In this document: piece after piece, positions 38,268 to 46,920 of the stretch
Position numbering within the stretch: the stretch's first letter is position 1
Layout of the letters: each line of letters begins with the position of its first letter
Assembly: GCA_024231905.1 (NCBI GenBank)
Contig: JAAEQC010000041.1
Coordinates: 1-64,000 of the forward strand
Direction of reading: 5' to 3'
Source: a bacterium
GTDB taxonomy: Bacteria > Krumholzibacteriota > Krumholzibacteriia > LZORAL124-64-63
DNA length: 64,000 bases
Position numbers and translations under genes: made by a program
The notes under the pieces: model-generated
The model's database searches: none
Seen by the model: only the letters and a program-made list of their open reading frames with translations
What the model was told of the DNA's origin: nothing

Positions 38268-39101
38268 TCAATCCAGGAAGAAGTCCGGGCACAGGGGGGT
38301 GCCGGGCTTCACGGCGTAGGGTTCGAAGTCGGTGACGCCTTCGTCCGTGAGCACACCCTCGTCGGTGTAGAAGTTGCCGGTGCACTCACTGCTGCCCCTG
38401 GTGAGGATCGCGTGGGCCGCGTCCCCCATGACCGCCGGCCGGCGGCTGGCATCGACCATGGACTGGCCGCCCAGCAGGTTGCGCACGGCGGCGGTGGCGA
38501 TGGTCGTCTTGGGCCACAGGGCGTTGAAAGCCACTCCCTGGTCGGCGAACTCGGCGCTCATGCCCAGTACCCACACGCTCATGGCGTACTTGGCCATGCT
38601 GTAGGCTGCGTGATTCTCGAACCAGCGGGCTTCCATGTTCAACGGCGGACTGATGTTCAGAACGTGGGGGTTCTCCGCCTTGAGCAGGTGCGGCAGGCAT
38701 TCGCGCGTCATGAGCCAGCTGCCGCGGGCATTGATGCCGTGCATGCGGTCGAACATCTTCAGGGTGGTCTCGAGGGTGCCGGTGAGGCCCAGGGCGGAGG
38801 CGTTGTTCACCAGGACGTCGATGCCCCCGAAGGTGTCCACGGTTTCGGCCACGGCGGCGGTGATCTGTTCGGCGAAGCGCAGGTCCGTCTTTACGGCCAG
38901 GGCCTTGCCGCCGGCCGCCTCGCATTCCTCGGCCGCCGTGTGGATGGTGCCCGGCAGCTTGGCGTGGGCGGTGGTGGTCTTGGCGCAGATCACCACGTTG
39001 GCCCCGTCGCGGGCGGCCCGCAGAGCGATGGCTTTACCGATGCCGCGGCTGGAGCCGGTGACGAAGACGGTCTTGCCGGCGAGAGTACGTTCGGACGGCA
39101 T
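38268..39101 (-). CDS. HSDL2-like short-chain dehydrogenase
   Basis: 277 residues; AAAGGA lies before the ATG. It follows the dehydrogenase domain of hydroxysteroid dehydrogenase-like protein 2 almost throughout: GKTVFVTGSSRGIGKAIAL, ICAKTTTAHAKLPGTIHTAA, VNNASALGLTGTL, LNISPPLNMEARWF, AYSMAKYAMS (Tyr and Lys of the active site), NALWPKTTIATAAV, TGNFYTDEGVL, YAVKPGTPLCPDFFLD. The SCP2 lipid-binding domain of the eukaryotic protein is absent. The substrate is unknown, possibly a fatty acyl or steroid-like alcohol/ketone. It lies directly upstream of pyk. Confidence 0.88.
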   Translation of the reverse strand: MPSERTLAGKTVFVTGSSRGIGKAIALRAARDGANVVICAKTTTAHAKLPGTIHTAAEECEAAGGKALAVKTDLRFAEQITAAVAETVDTFGGIDVLVNNASALGLTGTLETTLKMFDRMHGINARGSWLMTRECLPHLLKAENPHVLNISPPLNMEARWFENHAAYSMAKYAMSVWVLGMSAEFADQGVAFNALWPKTTIATAAVRNLLGGQSMVDASRRPAVMGDAAHAILTRGSSECTGNFYTDEGVLTDEGVTDFEPYAVKPGTPLCPDFFLD

Positions 39102-39239
39102 GACGGAGGTCCTTTCGAGAGGCGACGGGACGCCGGAATCACCGCGTCAGTAGGCCCTTTGGTGATCCGGGCTGTCAAGGACGGGATCGGTCGTTATGAT
39201 CCCCGGCGACGGTCCGTTCCCTGTGCTACATTGAATCCC

Positions 39240-39893
39240 ATGAGAACCCCATGTCTGCTTCTGCTGCTCGCCCTGACCGGTTGCGCCCTGACCGCCTGGG
39301 CCGGACCGGACACGGGCTGGAGCGCCGAGTTCCTGGCCGGCGCCGCCTGGAACAACCGCAGCAACCTGGACATAGTCCAGGCCGGCCACGAGGACCTGGA
39401 CATGGACGCCGAGTTCGTCACCGAACCCTGGCGCGAACCCCTCTACTGGGCCCTGCGCCTGAACCGGCACCTGCCCGGGCGCACCTGGAGCCTCGAACTC
39501 CATCACCACAAGCTCATCCTGAATAATCCGCCGCCGGAAGTGGACTACTTCAATGTCACCCACGGCACGAACATCGTCAGCCTACAGCACGCCTGGGTCC
39601 GGCCCCGTTGGCGGTACATGGTGCAGGCGGGCGTCATCATCGCCCGACCGGAGAATTCCGTGCGCGGCCTGCGGGCTCCCGAGAACGGAGGCCTCTTCGG
39701 CGGCGGCTACTTCCTGACCGGCCCGGCCCTGGGCGCCGGCGTGGGCACCCACCTGCCGTTGACCGACTGGCTCGACTTCGACGCCGAAGCCCGGGTCACG
39801 GTGGTCTGGGTCGAGGTGGACGTGGTGGGCGGCCAGGCGGAGTTCCGGAACACGGGGCTGCATCTGCTCATGGGGCCGCGAGTGCGGTTCTGA
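39240..39893 (+). CDS. Exported protein, probable small outer-membrane barrel
   Basis: 217 residues from the ATG at 39240. The signal peptide MRTPCLLLLLALTGCALTAWA contains LTGC, a possible lipobox, but AWA-G could equally be a signal peptidase I site. The mature part alternates in strands ending in aromatic residues (WSAEFLAGAAWNNRSNL, WALRLNRHL, WSLELHHHKLIL, YMVQAGVIIARP, GLHLLMGPRVRF), and ends in Phe like outer-membrane barrels. No family is recognised with certainty; it stands alone, divergent from the SDR gene. Confidence 0.6.
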   Translation: MRTPCLLLLLALTGCALTAWAGPDTGWSAEFLAGAAWNNRSNLDIVQAGHEDLDMDAEFVTEPWREPLYWALRLNRHLPGRTWSLELHHHKLILNNPPPEVDYFNVTHGTNIVSLQHAWVRPRWRYMVQAGVIIARPENSVRGLRAPENGGLFGGGYFLTGPALGAGVGTHLPLTDWLDFDAEARVTVVWVEVDVVGGQAEFRNTGLHLLMGPRVRF

Positions 39894-39902
39894 GCCCGGA
39901 TC

Positions 39903-40115
39903 CTACTCCTCGCAGACGAAGACCTCCTCCACCCCCCGCTCGAAGACCCTCGCGATACGGAAGGCCAGAGCCAAGGACGGCACGTACTTTCCCTGTTCCA
40001 GAGCGACGATGGTCTGGCGCGTGCAACTGCAACGGTCGGCCACTTCCTGCTGGGTCATCTCGCCATGCTCGAAGCGCAGTCGGCGGATGCGGTTGGTGAT
40101 CTCAGCCTTCGGCAT
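39903..40115 (-). CDS. Small XRE-family transcriptional regulator
   Basis: 70 residues, almost entirely a helix-turn-helix domain: NRIRRLRFEHGEMTQQEVAD, RCSCTRQTIVALEQGKYVPS, LALAFRIARVFERGVEEVF. The pattern TRQTIxxxExGKYxPSLxLAxxIA is typical of the small regulators paired with membrane proteins. Its start overlaps the upstream membrane-protein gene by 14 bases, so the two are translated together. It probably represses its own operon. Confidence 0.92.
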   Translation of the reverse strand: MPKAEITNRIRRLRFEHGEMTQQEVADRCSCTRQTIVALEQGKYVPSLALAFRIARVFERGVEEVFVCEE

Positions 40116-40557
40116 GGGACGCCGTCCGGGTGTAGAGCACCACCGACACCAGTGCCTGGAGCAGGAAGGGGAAGATCCAGGCGGAGTAGCCGAGGAACCA
40201 CACCCAACCCACCGGTACGAGGCCGGGTGTCTCGAAGACCTCGTCCAGAATGAGGCAGGCCAGAAAAGCTACGATGGCGGTGAAGGTGAAGGCCACCTGG
40301 GAAGCCCGTTGGGCGATGATCTTGTCGCGCTCGTCGACAAGCACGCAGGGCGAGTCCCGGCGATCGCGCGTGATCCAACTCACCACCAGATGCGTAATGA
40401 TGCCGAAAGCCAAGAAACATGCGGCGGCGTTGCGCCGTGGTTCGTCGTTCACCATACCCCGGGGACCGTCGTCGAGACAGGAGGAGATCAGGAATGCGGT
40501 GGCGACGATGCTCCAGAGGACGGCCGCAAACACGGCGCGCTTCTGCCAGAGGGACAT
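40102..40557 (-). CDS. DUF2178-like four-helix membrane protein
   Basis: 151 residues with four hydrophobic segments (AVFAAVLWSIVATAFLI, ACFLAFGIITHLVVSW, VAFTFTAIVAFLACLIL, WVWFLGYSAWIFPFLLQAL). The loop VDERDKIIAQRASQVAFT between segments 2 and 3 has the DERDxxI..RA pattern of DUF2178 membrane proteins, which commonly sit next to a small XRE regulator, as here. The function of the family is unknown. A near-consensus promoter lies upstream at 40596-40624. Confidence 0.82.
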   Translation of the reverse strand: MSLWQKRAVFAAVLWSIVATAFLISSCLDDGPRGMVNDEPRRNAAACFLAFGIITHLVVSWITRDRRDSPCVLVDERDKIIAQRASQVAFTFTAIVAFLACLILDEVFETPGLVPVGWVWFLGYSAWIFPFLLQALVSVVLYTRTASHAEG

Positions 40558-40595
40558 GGGACCGACCTTTCACCGAGATCCGGGGGGACACGGTG

Positions 40596-40624
40596 ATTGT
40601 CGGGTATTTTGGACTTGATGTCAA
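40596..40624 (-). promoter_or_regulatory. Near-consensus sigma-70 promoter of the DUF2178/XRE operon
   Basis: On the minus strand TTGACA (40624-40619) and GACAAT (40601-40596) are exactly 17 bases apart, preceded by an A-rich stretch. Transcription would start near 40589, about 30 bases before the ATG at 40557. It is the best -35 box in the window. Confidence 0.75.
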
Positions 40625-40644
40625 TTATTTCTTACATCACATAC

Positions 40645-41799
40645 TCACGGCGCCACGAACTCCACAACTCCCTCCACCGTCGTCCCGCCGTGGGTCGCGT
40701 GGTACAACTCCCAATCCGGTCGCTCGTCGCGCACCACCGACACGATCCGGAACCGCGAGCCGACACCGGCCGGTTTCACCCGCGCTTCCTCGTCCAACTC
40801 CCACATCTCGGTGTCCTCGCCGTCCTCGTTGACGAAGAAGTGGTGCCCCGAACGGGGCGAATCCTGCCGGTAGTAATACCAGCGGTAGGATCCCGACTCG
40901 GGGATGAGCCCCGTGAAGTCGTAGGGTGATGTGAAGAGTTCCGGGGCGAAGCGTACGGCCGTGAAGTAGGTCCAGTCGCCGTGCAGGGGCACGTCCACCC
41001 GGTCGGCCACACGCGAGCCGCCGTCGACGAATCGGTACCAGGTCCTCTCCACCCCCGGGTCGTCGATGTCCTTGGGCTTGGCGTCGCGCTTGTCCAGGGC
41101 GACGAGGCCGAACTCCACCACCCGGGCGTTCTCGTTGGTGTTGGGACCGTCGAGGCGGCGGGTGTGGCGGACGGTGAGGTTGCGGGTCACGTCCACGGTG
41201 ATGCCCGTCCGCAGGCGGGCGCGGAAGCGCACTTGGCAGGCGAAACGGTCGGCGAGGGCCAGGGCAGCCTGGGCTTCCAGGGGATCCATGGCCGCCAGGT
41301 CGGCCGGGGTGAGGGCCTTGAGCCAGGCATCCACGGCAGCCTTACGGGGCGGCGAGCCCGCCGCGGGACCCACGAGCTGCTCGACCAAGGCGATCATGGT
41401 GGCGTCGGTGAGGACCGCGGGAATGGCGCTGGACCACAGGTGGATCGAATCGGGAACGGTCCAGGTGAAAGTCTGGATCATGAAGCCGTCGGCGTCGTCC
41501 ACGGGTAGGGGCGCGGCCAGATCCGCGTAGCGACGCTCCACCTCGTCGGCGCCGTAGGGACCCCGGAAGTAGTCCTGGGCCACCCGCCAGGCGATGTCCA
41601 CTTCATCCGGATCCGGGGCCTGGCCCAGAAAGGTGACCGTCACCGTCTCCCCGGGCGCCACGTCGGGCGGCTCCACGGTGACGGCGTAGGGGCGCACCTT
41701 GTCCTCGATGCCTAGGTGCATCTCCTCGTCGGGAAAGCCGTCGCCGCAGCCGGCCAGGGCCACGACCAACAGGAGCAGGACGGAGTGTCTGCGCAGCAT
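40645..41799 (-). CDS. Lipoprotein encoded downstream of the TonB-dependent receptor
   Basis: 384 residues from the ATG at 41799, selected because AGGAG lies six bases upstream (it overlaps the receptor stop); an ATG two codons earlier is also in frame. Lipobox VALAGC. The mature part begins with an Ig-like segment (VTVEPPDVAPGETVTVTFLG) and later has paired Trp/Tyr strands (YRWYYYRQDSP). I recognise no family. It follows the receptor by nine bases, suggesting a surface or periplasmic partner in uptake of the same ligand; that is inference from position. Confidence 0.7.
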   Translation of the reverse strand: MLRRHSVLLLLVVALAGCGDGFPDEEMHLGIEDKVRPYAVTVEPPDVAPGETVTVTFLGQAPDPDEVDIAWRVAQDYFRGPYGADEVERRYADLAAPLPVDDADGFMIQTFTWTVPDSIHLWSSAIPAVLTDATMIALVEQLVGPAAGSPPRKAAVDAWLKALTPADLAAMDPLEAQAALALADRFACQVRFRARLRTGITVDVTRNLTVRHTRRLDGPNTNENARVVEFGLVALDKRDAKPKDIDDPGVERTWYRFVDGGSRVADRVDVPLHGDWTYFTAVRFAPELFTSPYDFTGLIPESGSYRWYYYRQDSPRSGHHFFVNEDGEDTEMWELDEEARVKPAGVGSRFRIVSVVRDERPDWELYHATHGGTTVEGVVEFVAP

Positions 41800-41808
41800 G
41801 GCCATCTC

Positions 41809-44493
41809 CTAGTACTCCACCCGCAGACCGAGGGCCGGCATGAAGATCCAGCCGTAGTCGGTGCGCTTGGAGTAGTCGTAGTTGTAGGTGTAGCCCTCGG
41901 GGCTGTTGTGGATGAAGTAGTTGGCGTTCTGCAGATCCAGGTACACGGACCACACGGAGCTCTTCTTCACGAAGCGCTTGTCCACGCGCAGGTCGGTGCG
42001 GAAGTAGGGCTCGATGCGGTCGGAGAAGTACTCGCCTTCCACCGGCACGTAGTCGCCCGTATCCGCGTCGAACTCGTACTGGTCGCCGGTGTAGCCGAGG
42101 ATGGGTGTGGTGGGCACGCCCGAGACGTACTGCACGCGACCACCCACGGACCACTCGCGGCCCAGCTTCCAGGATCCGACCGCCTCCACGTGGTGGGTCT
42201 GGTCCATGTCGTGCATGACCCACTGGTCGGAATCCCAGTCGTCCGCCAGCAGGGTGCTCGGCCGGCGCGCGAACTTGCGTTCGCTGCGGCCGATGCTGTA
42301 GGAGAGCCAGCCGAAGAAGCGCCCACCGGCCTCGTGGCGCAGCATGAACTCCAGGCCGTACATGCGGGCCTCCTGATCGGGTAGGAAGTTGGCGCCGAGG
42401 GTGTCGGCGAAGGCCGGGATGCGGTCCTGGATGTTGTGGTAGGCCTCCACCTTGAGGGAGAGGTTGTCACCGAGCACCATGTCGTGGCCCAGGACCGCGT
42501 GGCGCGCCCGCGTAGCCGGCAGGTCAGGGTTGCCGTACACCGGGTCGGTGGACTGGCCCACGGGCTGGGGCATCTGGTTGTAGGATCCGTAGGCGGCGGT
42601 GATGGCCCGGCCGGGCCGGTAGTCCCAGCGGGCGTTACCGCGCAGGCTGATCTCCGCGTCCTTCAGGTGGTGGTAGTAGTCGCGGCGGATGCCCGGAACC
42701 AGAAGTAGGTTGCGGTGGGGACGCCACTCCAGATTGGCGTAGGCGCCGATGTCCGAAAACTCCTGGTCCTGCACCGAGGCCGGCCAACCGGCCACCTTCA
42801 CCTCGTATTTGTAGTCGGTGTAGACCAGGTCGAGACCCAGGTGGGGCGTCAGCGCGGGCGACAACTCATAGCCCAGGTCGTCGCGGATACTCCACACGGG
42901 GCCCTTGCCGTCGAAGCGGAACTCGCCCAGCACGTGGCCCGACTCGGATGAACGGCCCCAGGCGGCGCGCAGTTCGTTGTGCAACCGGTCGCCGAAGTAC
43001 CCGTCCCAGCCCAGGATGTAGCGACTGAAAGCCAGGTCCATCTCGATCTCGTCGGTGGCCTCGCTCACCTCGGGACTGCCCGATGCGTCCTCGGGCGCGA
43101 GCATCTCCATGCGGTCGTTGGCCGCGAAGGCCGTGACGAAGAAACTGTGGTCGTCGGACGGTTGCCAGTCCAGGCGGCCGACCACGTCCCAGTAGTAGGG
43201 GGCGACGGACATCTCGATGCTGTCGTTGTCCTTCAGGGCCGCCTTGGCCAGCTCGCCGATGAAGCTGCGGCGACCGGTGAACAGGAAGGAGAAATCGTCG
43301 CCGATGGGGCCCTCCGCGTGGAAAGACCCGTCCATGGTGCTCAGGTCGCCCACGTAGTGCCAGCGGTCCCGGCGTCCAGGCCGGCCGGTGAGCTCGATGA
43401 CACCTCCCACGCAACCGCCGTAGCGGGTGCCGAAGCCGCCCGGGAAGAGGTCCACGTTGGCCAGGGCCAGGGAGTTGTAGGTGGACTTGACGCCGCCGAA
43501 GTGGAAGAGCAGGGGGATGTCCACGCCGTCCAGGAAGAAGCGGGAGTCGTAGTTGCCGCTGCCGCGGACCACAATGGCCCCGGGATCGTCCATGGTGGGA
43601 CGCGCCACGCCGGGCAGGGCCTGGACCGACTTGATGACGTCGCCCGCAAAACCGGGCAGACGCTCGATCTCGGTCACGGACAGGGTTTGCCGGGTGATCT
43701 CCTTCTGCTGTTGCCGTCCGTAGACCACGATCTCGTACACGTTGTCGTCCGTACGTCGCAGGCGGAAGACGCCCTCCACCAGCTCATCCGACCGGATCTC
43801 CTCGGTGGTGTTCAATGGCTCGTAGCCGGCGTTGGGGAAGCTCAGATCCACCGTGCCGAGGGGCAAGGAGTGGAAGGCGAAGGTGCCGCTGCTGTCGGCG
43901 AAGGCCACCAGGCGGCCCTCCTCCAGGAACTGGCCCTCAAAACCGCCGATGCGTTCCAGGTAGACGTCCAGGGGCACGGGCAGGGCGGTCGAATCCGGCG
44001 CCGGGAAGCTCGCCACGACCATGGCCCCGGCCAGGGGACGGCGCGTGCCCATCTCCAGCAGCCGGCCCCGCAGGTTCACCTGCGGCGTCACGGTCCTGGC
44101 CTGCTCGCGGACCGAGAACGTGTAGGCCAGCTGCAGGAGAACGGGCACGGGCTCACCCACGGCCAGGGCCGGCGAGAATGTGCAGCGACGGGCGGCGTCC
44201 ACGGCGGCCGCATCCAGGTCGGGGGCAAGCCCCTCCAGCACGGTGACCGAATCGACGACGCCGGAGGCGGTCACCAGCAGTTCCAGCAGGACCGTGCCTT
44301 CGCGGCCGGACCGGAGAGCGGCAGCCGGGTACTCGGCATCCACGAACTCGAGCAGTTCCGGTTCCACGTCGGGGGCGGCAGCCGGGGTCGTTTCCGCGGG
44401 CGGGTCCTGCGCTGAGGCCGAGGCGGTTGCCAGCAATAACGTCAGCAACAACGCCGCCACCAGGATCAGGATCTGCTGAAAAATCGTCTTCAT
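41809..44493 (-). CDS. TonB-dependent receptor with an N-terminal TonB C-terminal domain
   Basis: 894 residues from the ATG at 44493 (AGGAG upstream). Signal peptide about 1-28. Residues about 45-135 (DAEYPAAALRSGREGTVLLE, LDAAAVDAARRCTFSPALAV) are a TonB C-terminal-type domain. Next comes a carboxypeptidase-like domain (NLRGRLLEMGTRRPLAGAMV). A TonB-box-like YEIVVYG precedes the plug (LPGFAGDVIKSVQALPGVAR, FFLDGVDIPLLFHFGG, GGFGTRYGGCVGGVIEL). The rest is a barrel ending MPALGLRVEY. It imports an unknown ligand across the outer membrane. Genes for its motor lie directly upstream in the same operon. Confidence 0.92.
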   Translation of the reverse strand: MKTIFQQILILVAALLLTLLLATASASAQDPPAETTPAAAPDVEPELLEFVDAEYPAAALRSGREGTVLLELLVTASGVVDSVTVLEGLAPDLDAAAVDAARRCTFSPALAVGEPVPVLLQLAYTFSVREQARTVTPQVNLRGRLLEMGTRRPLAGAMVVASFPAPDSTALPVPLDVYLERIGGFEGQFLEEGRLVAFADSSGTFAFHSLPLGTVDLSFPNAGYEPLNTTEEIRSDELVEGVFRLRRTDDNVYEIVVYGRQQQKEITRQTLSVTEIERLPGFAGDVIKSVQALPGVARPTMDDPGAIVVRGSGNYDSRFFLDGVDIPLLFHFGGVKSTYNSLALANVDLFPGGFGTRYGGCVGGVIELTGRPGRRDRWHYVGDLSTMDGSFHAEGPIGDDFSFLFTGRRSFIGELAKAALKDNDSIEMSVAPYYWDVVGRLDWQPSDDHSFFVTAFAANDRMEMLAPEDASGSPEVSEATDEIEMDLAFSRYILGWDGYFGDRLHNELRAAWGRSSESGHVLGEFRFDGKGPVWSIRDDLGYELSPALTPHLGLDLVYTDYKYEVKVAGWPASVQDQEFSDIGAYANLEWRPHRNLLLVPGIRRDYYHHLKDAEISLRGNARWDYRPGRAITAAYGSYNQMPQPVGQSTDPVYGNPDLPATRARHAVLGHDMVLGDNLSLKVEAYHNIQDRIPAFADTLGANFLPDQEARMYGLEFMLRHEAGGRFFGWLSYSIGRSERKFARRPSTLLADDWDSDQWVMHDMDQTHHVEAVGSWKLGREWSVGGRVQYVSGVPTTPILGYTGDQYEFDADTGDYVPVEGEYFSDRIEPYFRTDLRVDKRFVKKSSVWSVYLDLQNANYFIHNSPEGYTYNYDYSKRTDYGWIFMPALGLRVEY

Positions 44494-44501
44494 GGCACGG
44501 T

Positions 44502-45320
44502 TCACTCCTGGAACTCGAAGCGGATACGGTGAAGGATCCAGACGGCCACGGGCTCCCCACCCCGCACGGCGGGGCGGAACCGGAACCTCCGAAAGGCCGC
44601 CGATGCAACCTCCCGCGAATCGTAGCCTATATCCTCGGTGATGTTCACGTCTCTGACTGCACCGTCCACATCCACCAGCAGGTAGGCGGAGACGACGCCC
44701 CGGGCGCGGGCCTTGGCCAGCGCTTCTGAGTACACCGGCTTGACCCGGTGCAGGGGTTCGGGCGCGCGCTCGACGGCACTCAGGGCGGCCAGTTCGCCTC
44801 GCAGGTCGGCCGCCGTGGCGGTCAAGGAATCGGGGCGGCCGTCGACGGTGTTGCCCCGCTTGACTACCAGCCGGCCGGCCCCGGCGCCCGCGGCACCCAG
44901 ACCCCGGGCGTACACCTTGCGCACGCCATAGACCCGGCGGGGCTCGGGATCGGCAGGCGACGCTGGTTGCGTCGGCGCGACCTTGGCCACGACGGCCTCG
45001 GGCGCCGGACGGTCGACGGTCTGGGCCAGCACCGTGGCCGGATCCAGGCGCGGGGGCTCGGGTGGCGGTGCGGATTCGAGCTCGGGCTGTGGACGGGGTA
45101 ATTCCACCGCGTCGAACTCCACGGTGACCCGGTGGGCTGTACCGCCCGGCGTCTCCATCAGCGGCGGCACCTCCGCCAGCGTGAGAGCGAGACCTACCGC
45201 GACGCAGACGGTGGCTGCGGTCAGCAGAGGGTGCAGAATCCCACGGCTCGCCTCCCGGGGCGACGGTTCGGCGAAACGGTTCAACTGCCGCGGCAGTATC
45301 GCAGCGTGCACGGCATTCAC
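44502..45320 (-). CDS. tonB: TonB-family energy transducer
   Basis: 272 residues from a GTG at 45320 (GGAGG seven bases upstream), overlapping the ExbD stop by four bases. One N-terminal membrane segment (LLTAATVCVAVGLALTLAEV), then a Pro-rich periplasmic spacer (ELPRPQPELESAPPPEPPRL), and a TonB C-terminal domain at about 185-270 (HRVKPVYSEALAKARARGVV, EDIGYDSREVASAAFRRFRF). It would carry proton-motive energy from ExbB/ExbD to the receptor encoded next. Confidence 0.88.
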   Translation of the reverse strand: MNAVHAAILPRQLNRFAEPSPREASRGILHPLLTAATVCVAVGLALTLAEVPPLMETPGGTAHRVTVEFDAVELPRPQPELESAPPPEPPRLDPATVLAQTVDRPAPEAVVAKVAPTQPASPADPEPRRVYGVRKVYARGLGAAGAGAGRLVVKRGNTVDGRPDSLTATAADLRGELAALSAVERAPEPLHRVKPVYSEALAKARARGVVSAYLLVDVDGAVRDVNITEDIGYDSREVASAAFRRFRFRPAVRGGEPVAVWILHRIRFEFQE

Positions 45321-45766
45321 GACTCGTCCTCCAGGGCCAGGAGCGAGAGATCGTCCAGTCCGGCCCGTCCGCAGGCCCGCAGGACGTGACCGAGGACGCC
45401 GAAGTCCAGGCGCCGGTCGCACTGGACGACCACCGGTCCGGCACCCTCGGCGGCGAGCCGGGCCAGGGCGACCGCCAGAGCGGTCGTGTCGGAAGTGGCG
45501 ACGGCCGTGGCCAGGACATGGGCGCCATCCACGCGGATCGTCTCCGGACCGATCTCGACGACGCGGCCGGCAGGTACCGGCGCCGCATCGACGGTCACGG
45601 GCAGTTCGAGTCCCTCGGCCGGCGTCACGAGCTGCCCCTCCACCGAGAAGCTCTTCAGCAGGAACACCACCAGGATGACCATCATGTCCACCAAGCTGGT
45701 GAGTTGGGGCCGGGCCGCCGGACGCACCGGCGTCGGTCCGTGCCGGGCGGCGACGAGGGCGCTCAT
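45317..45766 (-). CDS. exbD: ExbD/TolR-family protein, second copy
   Basis: 149 residues. The membrane segment RPQLTSLVDMMVILVVFLLK contains the Asp expected in the proton path of ExbD/TolR. The rest is a periplasmic domain (PVTVDAAPVPAGRVVEIGPE, VVVQCDRRLDFGVLGHVLRA). It overlaps the first ExbD gene (4 bases) and tonB (4 bases). Two unequal ExbD-type subunits in one operon suggest a hetero-oligomeric motor, as described for some Gram-negative TonB systems. Confidence 0.88.
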   Translation of the reverse strand: MSALVAARHGPTPVRPAARPQLTSLVDMMVILVVFLLKSFSVEGQLVTPAEGLELPVTVDAAPVPAGRVVEIGPETIRVDGAHVLATAVATSDTTALAVALARLAAEGAGPVVVQCDRRLDFGVLGHVLRACGRAGLDDLSLLALEDES

Positions 45767-46245
45767 GGCTTCGCTCCCGCACCGAGGGTCACACCCGTGC
45801 CGGCGGCCAGACCCACATCGTCGAAACCGGCGGCGCGGCAGCGATCCAGGCAGGTCACCACCACGTCCACGCCCACCGGATCGTCCACCGCCAGCACCAG
45901 GCGGCCCGCCGGCTGATCGGTGAGCACGGCCGCCAGAAGGTCGAGGTCCTGCCCGTCTTCGCCTGCGGGCAACTCGGCCAGCACCACGTCGCCCTTGACG
46001 ATGACCACGCCGGCCGTGCCCACGGCCACGGTCAGGGGCAGTTCGGAGGCCGTTGAAGCCTCACCCGCGCCCTCGTCCCGGGGCAGCCCGAAGTGGTGGG
46101 CCGCCAGATGGGTGAAGGCGGCCATGCTCACCAGGAAGGGGATCAGGATGATGAACATGTTCATGACCGGCGTCACGTCCAGGTCGGCCACGTCGGCAGC
46201 CAACGAAGGACGGCGGCGCGTCAGGGATGCGTTGAGGATCGTCAT
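45763..46245 (-). CDS. exbD: ExbD/TolR-family protein, first copy
   Basis: 160 residues. VADLDVTPVMNMFIILIPFLVS is the membrane segment, with Asp in the LDVTPVMN motif. The periplasmic part (VAVGTAGVVIVKGDVVLAEL, LVLAVDDPVGVDVVVTCLDR) has the ExbD fold. It has little residue identity with the second copy, so the pair is old. Its ATG overlaps nothing upstream; exbB ends nine bases before. Confidence 0.88.
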   Translation of the reverse strand: MTILNASLTRRRPSLAADVADLDVTPVMNMFIILIPFLVSMAAFTHLAAHHFGLPRDEGAGEASTASELPLTVAVGTAGVVIVKGDVVLAELPAGEDGQDLDLLAAVLTDQPAGRLVLAVDDPVGVDVVVTCLDRCRAAGFDDVGLAAGTGVTLGAGAKP

Positions 46246-46254
46246 GACCGGACC

Positions 46255-46920
46255 TCAGCTCGCCTGGCGCGGACGGAATGCGGCGGCCGAACGGCTCGCG
46301 CGCGTATCGAAGTAGTTCAGCAGCTTGACCACGGCGGCGTCGCAGTTCTCGGTACGTCGGGCGGCCAGGCTGCCCAGACGCGTGTGGGCCACCAGGCAGG
46401 GCATGGCCACCATGAGGCCGAAAGCGGTGGTGTTCATGGCCTGGGAGATGCCCGCCGCCAGGACCGTCGCCTTCTGGGCGGCCTCGGCCACGGCCAGGGA
46501 ACCGAACGACTGCTGCAGGCCGAAGATCGTGCCCAGCAGCCCGGCCAGGGTGGCGACGCTGGCCAGGGTCGCCAGGTCGGACAGGCGGCGGCTGTAGCGT
46601 GGTACCTGACCGATGGCCAACTCCTCGACGCCGGCGCGGATCTCCGTCGGGGTCGCTCCCTCCCAGGACATCTCCACGGCGCGCTGCATGAGCAGGCGGG
46701 CGGGACTCGAACCCTCCAGGGACTCGAGAGCGCCGGCGGTGTCTCCGTCGTTCAGTCGGGCGGCCGCCCCGGTGGCCAGGGTGTCGGCGTCCTCGCGAGC
46801 GGCGCGGAGATGGAAGCGCAAGCGCTCGCCGATCACGGCCAGGGCTGCCGCGAACACCGCCAGGATGACCCACATCATGGGTCCTCCGGACTGGAAGAAG
46901 CGGGCGATGGTGTCGAACAT
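46255..46920 (-). CDS. exbB: ExbB/TolQ-family proton channel
   Basis: 221 residues from the ATG at 46920 (GAGGGAG upstream). Three membrane segments: MMWVILAVFAAALAVIGERL, then after a cytoplasmic loop LSDLATLASVATLAGLLGTI and AMNTTAFGLMVAMPCLVAH. The GLLGTIFGLQQSF and ALNTTAFGL-type motifs are the ExbB/MotA/TolQ family signature. It heads the exbB-exbD-exbD-tonB-receptor-lipoprotein operon. Confidence 0.93.
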   Translation of the reverse strand: MFDTIARFFQSGGPMMWVILAVFAAALAVIGERLRFHLRAAREDADTLATGAAARLNDGDTAGALESLEGSSPARLLMQRAVEMSWEGATPTEIRAGVEELAIGQVPRYSRRLSDLATLASVATLAGLLGTIFGLQQSFGSLAVAEAAQKATVLAAGISQAMNTTAFGLMVAMPCLVAHTRLGSLAARRTENCDAAVVKLLNYFDTRASRSAAAFRPRQAS

